From: Comamonadaceae bacterium
GTDB taxonomy: Bacteria; Pseudomonadota; Gammaproteobacteria; Burkholderiales; Burkholderiaceae_C
Assembly (NCBI GenBank): GCA_947460065.1
Contig: CANHGF010000220.1
Coordinates: forward strand, 1-5,048
Direction: 5' to 3'
Length of the DNA stretch: 5,048 bases
Program-made: the position numbers and the translations under genes
Notes under the pieces: generated by a model
Databases searched by the model: none
What the model saw: the letters and a program-made list of their open reading frames with translations, nothing else
What the model was told of the DNA's origin: nothing
Part shown: piece after piece, positions 1 to 5,048 of the stretch
How positions within the stretch are numbered: position 1 is the first letter of the stretch
How the letters are laid out: every line of letters starts with the position of its first letter

Positions 1-347
1 GCACCGATGATCAACGCCAGCAGGGCCGAGACGGCCATGGCCAGGCCAAAGCCCAGCCAGCCATTGGGCTGACCCTCGGTGATCAGGATGCCCACGGTGT
101 AGGCGCCGACCCCCACAAAAGCGGCGTGGCCGAAGGACACCAGGCCGCCATAACCCAGGATGAGGTTGAGGCTGCAGGCGGCCAGGCCGTAGATCATCAT
201 GCGGCTGATCATCGACAGGTAGTAGCCCAGGCCTTGGCTGTGCATCCAGTAGCCGATGACGGCTGCGGCCACGGTCAGCAGCAACCAGACTGGCCAGGAG
301 GCGGCCTTGGGGATGGCGGAGGCGGCAGAAGGTCCGAGTTTCATCAT
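1..347 (-). CDS. livM: LivM-type ABC importer permease, N-terminal part (cut by left edge)
   Basis: Inner-membrane permease of a branched-chain amino acid/aromatic acid (HAAT family) ABC importer, expected to pair with LivH to form the channel. Only the first 115 residues are present; family members usually run to 300 residues or more. After a short cytoplasmic N-terminus there is a hydrophobic helix at about residues 19-35 and another around 51-66. The family signature lies at residues 61-83 (NLILGYGG, then SFGHAAFVGVGAY), and a further hydrophobic stretch spans 98-115. Two adjacent ATG codons (347 and 344) could start the protein. The upstream AAAGG is only 3 nt from the first but 6 nt from the second, so 344 may be the real start. 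The gap to the livH stop codon is 6 nt, so the two are cotranscribed and probably translationally coupled. The family is clear; the transported substrate is not. Confidence 0.93.
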   Translation of the reverse strand, partial: MMKLGPSAASAIPKAASWPVWLLLTVAAAVIGYWMHSQGLGYYLSMISRMMIYGLAACSLNLILGYGGLVSFGHAAFVGVGAYTVGILITEGQPNGWLGFGLAMAVSALLALIIG

Positions 348-350
348 GGG

Positions 351-355
351 CCTTT
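351..355 (-). promoter_or_regulatory. Ribosome binding site of livM
   Basis: On the minus strand the sequence reads TAAAGGCCCATGATG, where TAA is the livH stop. The AAAGG lies 3 nt before the first ATG and 6 nt before the second. This favours the second ATG (position 344) as the main start and suggests that ribosomes finishing livH reinitiate on livM. Confidence 0.5.
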
Positions 356-1268
356 AGCGCCGTGCAAACAGGCCCTGGGGCCGCAGGAAGAGGACCACCG
401 CCATCAGCAGGTAGACCATGATGGAGGCCACCGCAGGACCGGCCGCGCTGGCCACCTGCGGCGGGAAGATCTCGCGAAACAGTGCGGGCATCAGGGTGCG
501 GCCAAAGGTGTCGACGAAGCCAACCAGCAGCGAGCCCACAAACGCGCCCCAGATGGAGCCGATGCCGCCAATCACGATGACCACAAAAGCCAGAATCAAC
601 ACGCTCTCGCCCATGCCCACCTGCACCGCCAGCAGCGGCCCCAGCAAGGCACCGGCCACCGCGCACAGTGCAGCGCCCAGGCCAAAGACCAGGGTGAACA
701 GCCACTGGATGTTGATGCCCATGGCCATCGCCATCTCGCGGTTGGAGGCGCCGGCGCGCACCCAGGCGCCTACCCGGGTGCGGGTGACGGCCAGGTACAG
801 CAGGCCGGCCAGCACCAGCCCGACCCCAATGATGACCAGGCGGTAGCTGGGGTAAAACAGGCCAGGCAGCAGCTCCACCGGTCCCGACAGCGCAGCCGGC
901 GCGGCCAGCGGCATGTCGGTGCCCCAGATCATGCGAACAGCTTCATTGATGATGAGGATCAGCGCAAAGGTGGCCAGCACCTGCGACATGTGGTCGCGGG
1001 CGTAGAGCGTGCGTAAAAGCGTCGACTCCATGACCATCCCGAAGACGGCGGTCAATGGAATGGCCAGCAAGACGCCGAGCACGAAGGACTGTGTCAGCTG
1101 CGCCAGCCAAGCCGCCAGGAAGGCGCCGACCATGTACAGCGCGCCGTGGGCTAGGTTGATCATGTCCATGATCCCGAAGACCAGGGTCAGGCCCGAGGCC
1201 AGCAGGAACAGCATCAGACCGAATTGCAGCCCGTTGAGGGCCTGCTCAAGAAACAGGATCCAGGTCAT
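354..1268 (-). CDS. livH: LivH-type ABC importer permease
   Basis: Inner-membrane permease of a HAAT-family (branched-chain amino acid type) ABC importer, 304 residues, close to the usual LivH length. The N-terminus carries the family signature: ALNGLQFGL at 10-18, then the block FGIMDMINLAHGALYMVGAF at 31-50. About eight hydrophobic helices follow, at roughly 13-33, 43-58, 62-80, 97-115, 143-161, 188-212, 222-250 and 276-296. A cytoplasmic loop at about 171-186 (SNREMAMAMGIN) matches the EAA-like motif that docks on the ATPase subunits. The C-terminus (LRPQGLFARR) is typical of the family. The start at 1268 aligns with the usual LivH N-terminus, but the 15 nt before it (ACTCAAACC just before ATG) contain no Shine-Dalgarno sequence. 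It follows the binding-protein gene after a 103-bp gap holding a terminator and precedes livM by 6 nt. The substrate is unknown. Confidence 0.95.
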   Translation of the reverse strand: MTWILFLEQALNGLQFGLMLFLLASGLTLVFGIMDMINLAHGALYMVGAFLAAWLAQLTQSFVLGVLLAIPLTAVFGMVMESTLLRTLYARDHMSQVLATFALILIINEAVRMIWGTDMPLAAPAALSGPVELLPGLFYPSYRLVIIGVGLVLAGLLYLAVTRTRVGAWVRAGASNREMAMAMGINIQWLFTLVFGLGAALCAVAGALLGPLLAVQVGMGESVLILAFVVIVIGGIGSIWGAFVGSLLVGFVDTFGRTLMPALFREIFPPQVASAAGPAVASIMVYLLMAVVLFLRPQGLFARR

Positions 1269-1310
1269 GGTTTGAGTGTAGCCAGACGTTCAAGGCCAGC
1301 GGACCGGCCA

Positions 1311-1347
1311 AAGAAAAACCCCGGCGCCACCGTCAGGCGGCGCGGGG
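1311..1347 (-). terminator. Rho-independent terminator between the binding-protein gene and livH
   Basis: Read on the minus strand, CCCC-GCGCCGCC pairs with GGTGGCGC-(C bulge)-GGGG around a TGAC tetraloop, and is followed at once by TTTTTCTT. The inner stem has eight pairs including one G-U; the outer stem has four G-C pairs. On the plus strand the G-U becomes an A-C mismatch and there is no T-run on that side, so it is a minus-strand terminator. It begins 24 nt after the binding-protein stop codon. Because livH and livM lie downstream on the same strand with no convincing promoter of their own, it probably acts as a partial terminator that keeps the binding protein in excess over the permeases. 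The rest of the 1269-1371 gap shows nothing else. Confidence 0.8.
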
Positions 1348-1371
1348 GCGAGCAGCAGATCGGCGCTGCGA

Positions 1372-2553
1372 TCAGCGCATGCTGCATTCCTGCACGTAGG
1401 CGTCGCCGTGGTTGGCCATGACCGGCTGGTTGGAGGTCAGCAGGTTGACCAGGCGGCCTTGCGCGTCCTTCTTGACTTCACGCAGGTAGTAATTTTGGAC
1501 GGGGTAGTGGTTGGTGTTGAACTTGAAGGCGCCGCGCACCGAGTCGAACTTGACCTCCATCAGGGCCTTGCGCATCGCGTCCTTGTCATTGATGTTGCCC
1601 TTGACGCTGCGGATGGCGGCATCGAGGATGAGGGCGGTGTCATAGCCTTGCGCCGCGTAGACGGTGGGCAGGCGCTTGTAGGCCTTTTCGAACTCGGCGA
1701 CAAACTTCTTGTTGGCCGCGTTGTTCAGGTCCAGCGCCCAGTGCGCGGTGTCTTGGATGCCCAGCATCACATCGCCCACCCCGCGGCTGACGTCCTGATC
1801 GGCGCCAAAGCCCGGAAGCACCAGGCGAATGTCTTTGTTCAGGCCGGCGGCCACAAACTGCTTGATGAAGTTCACGCCCATGCCGCCCGGCAGGAAGGCG
1901 TACATCACTTCGGGCTTGGCGGCGCGGATCTGCGCCAGTTCAGCCGAGTAGTCGAGCTGGCCCAGCTTGGTGTAGACCTCATCGACCACCTTGCCTTTGT
2001 AGAAGCGCTTGAAGCCGGCCAGCGAGTCCTTGCCGGCCTGATAGTTGGGCGCCATCAGGTAGGCGCTCTTGAAGCCGCGGGTGGTGGCATGTTGGCCGGC
2101 CGCCTCATGGTAGGCGTCGTTGGGCCAGGATGCGACGAAGAAATAAGGGTTGCATTCCTTGCCGGCCAGCGGCGAGGGTGCGGCATTGGGGCTGATGTAG
2201 AACACCTTTTCGTTGACCGCCTCGGGCAGGCCAGCGAGCATGATGTTGGAGAAGACCACGCCGGTCATGAAGTCGACCTTGTCGCGCTTGACCATGCGCT
2301 CGAACAACTGCTTGCCCACGTCGGGCTTGAACTGGTCGTCGCCGATCACCAGCTCCAAGGGCAGGCCGCCGAGTCTGCCACCGTTGAGTTGGACAGCCAG
2401 GTTGAAAGCGTCGCGGATTTCCTCACCGATGGCGCCGTTGGGGCCGGACAGGGTACTGACCAGGCCAATCTTGACCTTGCTGACGGGTTGGGCAAAGGCA
2501 GAAGCTGCAGTCAGGGCAGCGGCCAGCAGGAAGGCCAGTCGGAAGCTTTTCAT
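1372..2553 (-). CDS. Periplasmic substrate-binding protein of a HAAT-family ABC importer (LivJ/LivK type, ligand unknown)
   Basis: Secreted binding protein that should deliver ligand to the LivH/LivM permeases. It has 393 residues. A classic signal peptide (MKSFRLAFLLAAALTAASAFA, residues 1-21) has an AFA|Q cleavage site. The mature protein opens with the family's first strand (VKIGLVSTLSGPNGAIG, 27-43). The loop SPNAAPSPLAGKEC (121-134) lies where LivJ/LivK-type proteins hold the ligand carboxylate, and the Y-x-A-QGYDTA block is at 299-307. The only cysteines are C134 and C390, four residues from the end, so they may form a disulfide. The ATG at 2553 is chosen because a GGAG sits 6 nt upstream and the signal peptide starts there; an in-frame ATG at 2649 would add 32 residues ahead of the signal peptide and is unlikely. 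The 'NAAPSPLAGKxC' loop recalls binding proteins for aromatic acids as much as for leucine-type amino acids, so the ligand remains open. It is first in the leftward operon and divergent from the oxidoreductase. Confidence 0.93.
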   Translation of the reverse strand: MKSFRLAFLLAAALTAASAFAQPVSKVKIGLVSTLSGPNGAIGEEIRDAFNLAVQLNGGRLGGLPLELVIGDDQFKPDVGKQLFERMVKRDKVDFMTGVVFSNIMLAGLPEAVNEKVFYISPNAAPSPLAGKECNPYFFVASWPNDAYHEAAGQHATTRGFKSAYLMAPNYQAGKDSLAGFKRFYKGKVVDEVYTKLGQLDYSAELAQIRAAKPEVMYAFLPGGMGVNFIKQFVAAGLNKDIRLVLPGFGADQDVSRGVGDVMLGIQDTAHWALDLNNAANKKFVAEFEKAYKRLPTVYAAQGYDTALILDAAIRSVKGNINDKDAMRKALMEVKFDSVRGAFKFNTNHYPVQNYYLREVKKDAQGRLVNLLTSNQPVMANHGDAYVQECSMR

Positions 2554-2559
2554 CAAGTT

Positions 2560-2563
2560 CTCC
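2560..2563 (-). promoter_or_regulatory. Ribosome binding site that fixes the binding-protein start
   Basis: Minus-strand CTGGAGAACTTGATG places GGAG 6 nt before the ATG at 2553. It supports that start over the in-frame ATG further upstream at 2649. Confidence 0.75.
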
Positions 2564-2579
2564 AGTTTCGGGTTGTCGA

Positions 2580-2608
2580 CTTTTAGCGACGAATTTTCAA
2601 AGTGGCAA
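2580..2608 (-). promoter_or_regulatory. Candidate sigma70 promoter of the transporter operon
   Basis: On the minus strand, TTGCCA (2608-2603, five of six matches to TTGACA) and TAAAAG (2585-2580, four of six matches to TATAAT) are separated by exactly 17 bp. Transcription would begin near 2573, giving a leader of about 20 nt that still includes the GGAG ribosome binding site. This is a match by eye; no weight-matrix score was computed. Confidence 0.45.
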
Positions 2609-2618
2609 TTCTGGTCTG

Positions 2619-2631
2619 GGAGCCGGGCTCC
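2619..2631. repeat. 13-bp palindrome, possible operator
   Basis: GGAGCC-G-GGCTCC is a perfect 6+1+6 inverted repeat. It lies about 46-58 bp upstream of the predicted leftward transcription start, just behind the candidate -35 box, a usual place for an activator site. The one-base centre rules out a hairpin, so a protein-binding role is more likely than an RNA one. Short GC-rich palindromes can arise by chance in this background. Confidence 0.3.
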
Positions 2632-2669
2632 GGACCCGAGGGTTTCCACCGAATCGGCGCTTTATTTTG

Positions 2670-2699
2670 CCCTGCTTTGGTGCCGGGTTTAAACCAGGG
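2670..2699. repeat. Nested inverted repeats, possible operator near the oxidoreductase promoter
   Basis: CCCTGCTTT (2670-2678) and AAACCAGGG (2691-2699) form an inverted repeat with eight of nine pairs and a 12-bp spacer. The right arm overlaps a perfect 10-bp palindrome, GGTTTAAACC (2686-2695). The element ends 65 bp before the alpha-subunit start, where a repressor or activator of the rightward operon could bind. No regulator gene is present in the window to match it with. Confidence 0.35.
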
Positions 2700-2764
2700 T
2701 CAGGCAGAAGGTCCTACACGAAATCCATTAGCGCGAAGCATTTAGGCACAGTTACAGTCGGGGC

Positions 2765-4900
2765 ATGGCAGAAAGATCATTCAAACAAGAGGTCCAAAAA
2801 CTCAGGCTCGGCGAAGGCCAGACCTTCCAGGGCGAGGGCATATTGGCGGTGACCAAGGCCTTGCTGCAGTCCGGGGTGTCTTATGTGGCGGGCTACCAGG
2901 GCGCGCCCATTTCGCACCTGATGGATGTGCTTACCGACGCCAACGACATCCTGGCCGATCTGGGCGTGCATTTCGAGCACAGCGCCAGCGAGGCCACGGC
3001 TGCCGCCACCCTGGCCGCATCGGTCAACTATCCTTTGCGCGGGGCGGTGACCTTCAAGTCCACCGTGGGCACCAATGTGGCCAGCGACGCGCTGGCCAAT
3101 TTGGCCTCCGGCGGTGTGCGCGGAGGGGCCATGCTGATCGTGGGCGAGGACTATGGCGAGGGCTCGAGCATCATGCAGGAGCGCTCGCACGCCTTTGCGA
3201 TGAAGTCCCAGGTCTGGCTGCTCGACCCGCGGCCTAATTTACCGTCCATCGTGCGCATGGTGGAAAAAGGCTTCGAGTTGTCGGAGGCCAGCCACACGCC
3301 GGTCATGCTTGAGTTGCGCATCCGGGCCTGCCATGTGCATGGGCGTTTTCAGACCAAGGCCAACCAGCGGCCGGCCTTCAGCCTCAAGGACGCGATCGAG
3401 CGGCCCCAGCGCGATACCTCGCGCATCGTGCTGCCGCCTTCGAGTTATTTGCATGAGCAGGAAAAAATCAGCCAGCGTTGGCCGGCGGCACTGAACTTCA
3501 TCCGCGAGCACGGGCTCAATGAACTGTTCTCACCGCAGGCCAGCGATATCGGCATCATCGTCCAAGGCGGTCTGTACAACGGCGTGCTGCGCGCCTTGCA
3601 GTTGCTCGGTCAGGCCGATGTGTTTGGCCAGACCCAGGTGCCGCTGTATGTGTTGGGCGTGACCTACCCGCTGCTTGACGATCAGGTGCTGGCGTTTTGC
3701 GAAGGCAAGCGTTCGGTGCTGGTGGTGGAAGAAGGCCAGCCCGACTTCATCGCGCAAAACATCCACACCATCTTGCACCGCGCCGGCAGCGCCACCCGGG
3801 TGCACGGCAAGGACATGCTGCCCATGGCCGGTGAATACACCGGGGCGGTTTTGCTCAAGGGCATGGGTGAGTTCCTGCGCTCGCAAACAAGGTCGGTGGT
3901 GCCTGTGGCAACGGCACCGGCCCTGCCAGCGGTATCGGCCGCCATTGCCCAGGTACAGCCGCGACCGCCCTCGTTTTGCACCGGCTGCCCGGAGCGGCCC
4001 ATCTTCACCGCGCTCAAGATGCTGGAGAAGGAACTTGGTCCCCGCCATGTCAGCGCCGACATCGGCTGCCACCTGTTTTCCATCCTGCCGCCTTTTCACA
4101 TCGGTGCGACCACCATGGGTTATGGCTTGGGCTGGGCCGGCGCGTCGGCCTTCAACACTCCCGAGACCGATAGGCGCAGCCTGGCCATCATGGGTGACGG
4201 CGGCTTCTGGCACAACGGCCTGACCAGCGGTGTCGGCAATGCGGTCTTCAACAAGACCGACAACGTGCTGCTGGTGGTCGACAACGGTTATTCGGCGGCC
4301 ACCGGTGGGCAGGACATCCTCTCCTCCAAAGCCAGCAATGCCATCCGCAGCACCAACAACCCGATTGAAAAGGCGGTGCGCGGCGTCGGGGTGAACTGGG
4401 TGCGCACGGTCACCCACACCTACAGCCTGGCCGATATGAAGCAGGCCTTGCGCGAGGCCATGACCACGCCTGAGCGCGGCCCCAAGGTGGTGGTGGCGCA
4501 AAGCGAGTGCATGCTCAATCGGCAGCGCCGCGAGCGTCCGCTGCGGCGCCAGAAGATCGCCTCCGGCGAGCGGGTGGTGCGCGAGCGCTTTGGCGTAGAC
4601 CCCGATACCTGCACCGGCGACCGCTCCTGCATACGCCTGTCGGGGTGCCCCTCGCTGACCATCAAGCCCAACCCGGATCCGCTGCGCACCGACCCGGTCA
4701 CCACCGTGATCGACAGCTGCGTGGGTTGCGGCCTGTGCGGCGAGGTGGCCCATGCAGCGGTGCTGTGTCCCTCGTTTTACCGCGCCGAGCTGGTGAGTAA
4801 CCCCGGCGCCTGGGAGCGCTGGCGGGGTCGGCTGCGCAGCGGCGTGATCGGCTGGCTGCAGCGGCGCATCGAGCGCAGGCTGGAAGGCATCGCAGCATGA
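2765..4900 (+). CDS. iorA: Indolepyruvate:ferredoxin oxidoreductase, alpha subunit (ThDP and Fe-S)
   Basis: Cytoplasmic 2-oxoacid oxidoreductase subunit; the family converts indolepyruvate and other aryl-pyruvates plus CoA to aryl-acetyl-CoA and CO2 and passes electrons to ferredoxin. It has 711 residues, longer than archaeal IorA (about 600-650). The pyrimidine-binding domain lies at about 22-195 (GEGILAVTKALLQSGVSYVAGY; E76 is the likely ThDP-activating glutamate by alignment from memory). A middle transketolase-C-like domain spans about 260-375. The FCTGCPERP motif is at 404-412. The ThDP pyrophosphate domain is at about 430-580, with the GDG (477-479)...N507 motif. A C-terminal 2[4Fe-4S] ferredoxin domain spans about 607-672: C616, C622, C628-P, then C652-x2-C655-x2-C658 and C668-P. 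The second position of the first motif is D619, not Cys. The ATG at 2765 is the only one after the in-frame stop at 2729 and fits the family N-terminus, but no Shine-Dalgarno precedes it. The beta subunit overlaps by 4 nt. The exact aryl substrate is inferred. Confidence 0.93.
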   Translation: MAERSFKQEVQKLRLGEGQTFQGEGILAVTKALLQSGVSYVAGYQGAPISHLMDVLTDANDILADLGVHFEHSASEATAAATLAASVNYPLRGAVTFKSTVGTNVASDALANLASGGVRGGAMLIVGEDYGEGSSIMQERSHAFAMKSQVWLLDPRPNLPSIVRMVEKGFELSEASHTPVMLELRIRACHVHGRFQTKANQRPAFSLKDAIERPQRDTSRIVLPPSSYLHEQEKISQRWPAALNFIREHGLNELFSPQASDIGIIVQGGLYNGVLRALQLLGQADVFGQTQVPLYVLGVTYPLLDDQVLAFCEGKRSVLVVEEGQPDFIAQNIHTILHRAGSATRVHGKDMLPMAGEYTGAVLLKGMGEFLRSQTRSVVPVATAPALPAVSAAIAQVQPRPPSFCTGCPERPIFTALKMLEKELGPRHVSADIGCHLFSILPPFHIGATTMGYGLGWAGASAFNTPETDRRSLAIMGDGGFWHNGLTSGVGNAVFNKTDNVLLVVDNGYSAATGGQDILSSKASNAIRSTNNPIEKAVRGVGVNWVRTVTHTYSLADMKQALREAMTTPERGPKVVVAQSECMLNRQRRERPLRRQKIASGERVVRERFGVDPDTCTGDRSCIRLSGCPSLTIKPNPDPLRTDPVTTVIDSCVGCGLCGEVAHAAVLCPSFYRAELVSNPGAWERWRGRLRSGVIGWLQRRIERRLEGIAA
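4882..4887 (+). promoter_or_regulatory. Ribosome binding site of the beta subunit
   Basis: GGAAGG inside the end of the alpha-subunit gene lies 9 nt before the ATG at 4897. Together with the ATGA overlap it indicates coupled translation and so equal production of the two subunits. Confidence 0.55.
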
Positions 4901-5048
4901 GCGGCGCGGTAAGCAGCGATCCGCTGATCACCCTGGCCATCATGGCCATGGGCGGCGAGGGCGGCGGCGTCTTGGCCGACTGGTTGGTTGATCTGGCCGA
5001 GCACAACGGGTACGTAGCACAAACCACCTCGGTGCCCGGGGTGGCCCA
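4897..5048 (+). CDS. iorB: Indolepyruvate oxidoreductase beta subunit, N-terminal part (cut by right edge)
   Basis: Only the first 50 residues are present. The start of the 2-oxoacid oxidoreductase gamma/IorB-type domain is clear: hydrophobic strand ITLAIMAMGG, glycine-rich loop GGEGGGVLADWL (19-30), then the block QTTSVPGVA (42-50), which would continue as Q-R in this family. This domain partners the alpha subunit in CoA-dependent aryl-pyruvate oxidation in the cytoplasm. The ATG overlaps the alpha-subunit stop in ATGA, and a GGAAGG lies 9 nt upstream. In proteobacteria such beta subunits are often extended to several hundred residues by a further domain, which cannot be judged here. The identification rests on the short motif plus the neighbour. 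Confidence 0.85.
   Translation, partial: MSGAVSSDPLITLAIMAMGGEGGGVLADWLVDLAEHNGYVAQTTSVPGVA

Larger units (their letters stand above)
2554..2764. promoter_or_regulatory. Shared divergent intergenic regulatory region
   Basis: This 211-bp stretch separates the binding-protein gene (leftward) from the oxidoreductase alpha gene (rightward) and should carry both promoters. It is more AT-rich in places than the coding DNA around it (for example TTTATTTTG at 2661-2669). It contains a good leftward sigma70-like promoter (2580-2608) and two inverted repeats (2619-2631 and 2670-2699). For the rightward gene no convincing promoter stands out: TTGCCC (2667) with TTTAAA (2688) has a 15-bp spacer and is weak. 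The ATG at 2765 also lacks a Shine-Dalgarno sequence (it is preceded by CAGTCGGGGC). No small open reading frame with coding character was seen. Confidence 0.6.

Noticed and set aside
126..1016. Long plus-strand open frame opposite livH (296 codons)
   Set aside because: It is antisense to a clear LivH gene; its protein is His/Gln/Gly/Asp-rich without any fold-like pattern, as expected from the GC-rich third positions of the real gene.
1408..2586. Plus-strand open frame of 392 codons opposite the binding-protein gene
   Set aside because: Antisense mirror of a confidently identified gene with a signal peptide; the composition is rich in Val, His, Gly and Leu with no recognisable motif.
2554..2649. 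N-terminal extension of the binding protein to the ATG at 2649
   Set aside because: It would bury the signal peptide behind 32 polar residues and overlap the predicted promoter; the ATG at 2553 has a GGAG at good spacing.
2667..2693. Rightward promoter TTGCCC...TTTAAA for the oxidoreductase
   Set aside because: The spacer is only 15 bp and each box has just four matches; not strong enough to list as a promoter.
4610..4630. D619 as a frameshift or sequencing error destroying the Fe-S motif
   Set aside because: The reading frame continues intact through the second, complete cluster motif to the ATGA junction, and C-x2-D-x2-C is a known natural variant.
3530..4753. Minus-strand open frame of 407 codons opposite the alpha-subunit gene
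   Set aside because: The plus strand here encodes the ThDP and Fe-S motifs; the minus frame is a compositional shadow with no motif.

Overview
The window is high-GC with strongly GC-biased third codon positions. It looks like chromosome from a proteobacterium, and the protein style (e.g. the 'AFA|Q' signal peptide and the wording of the oxidoreductase) most resembles Burkholderiales, probably Comamonadaceae. That placement is from memory of the families, not from a search. There are no RNA genes, insertion sequences, CRISPR repeats or phage genes.

Layout: two divergent gene sets face away from a 211-bp intergenic region (2554-2764). Leftward (minus strand) lie a periplasmic substrate-binding protein of the branched-chain amino acid/aromatic (HAAT) ABC family (1372-2553), a 103-bp gap with a strong intrinsic terminator (1311-1347), the permease livH (354-1268), and the first third of the permease livM (1-347, running off the left edge). 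Rightward (plus strand) lie an indolepyruvate:ferredoxin oxidoreductase alpha subunit (2765-4900) and, overlapping it by 4 nt (ATGA), the start of the matching beta subunit (4897 to the right edge).

How the genes may work together: the alpha/beta pair is a thiamine-diphosphate and Fe-S enzyme family that oxidatively decarboxylates aryl-pyruvates to aryl-acetyl-CoA, reducing ferredoxin. The divergent ABC importer may bring in an aromatic amino acid or related aromatic acid that feeds it. This link rests on gene arrangement only, because the ligand of the binding protein cannot be read from the sequence.

No wholly new system is visible. The points most worth a second look are an aspartate in place of a cluster cysteine in the ferredoxin domain of the alpha subunit, the terminator inside the transporter operon, and the inverted repeats in the shared intergenic region, which could be operators.
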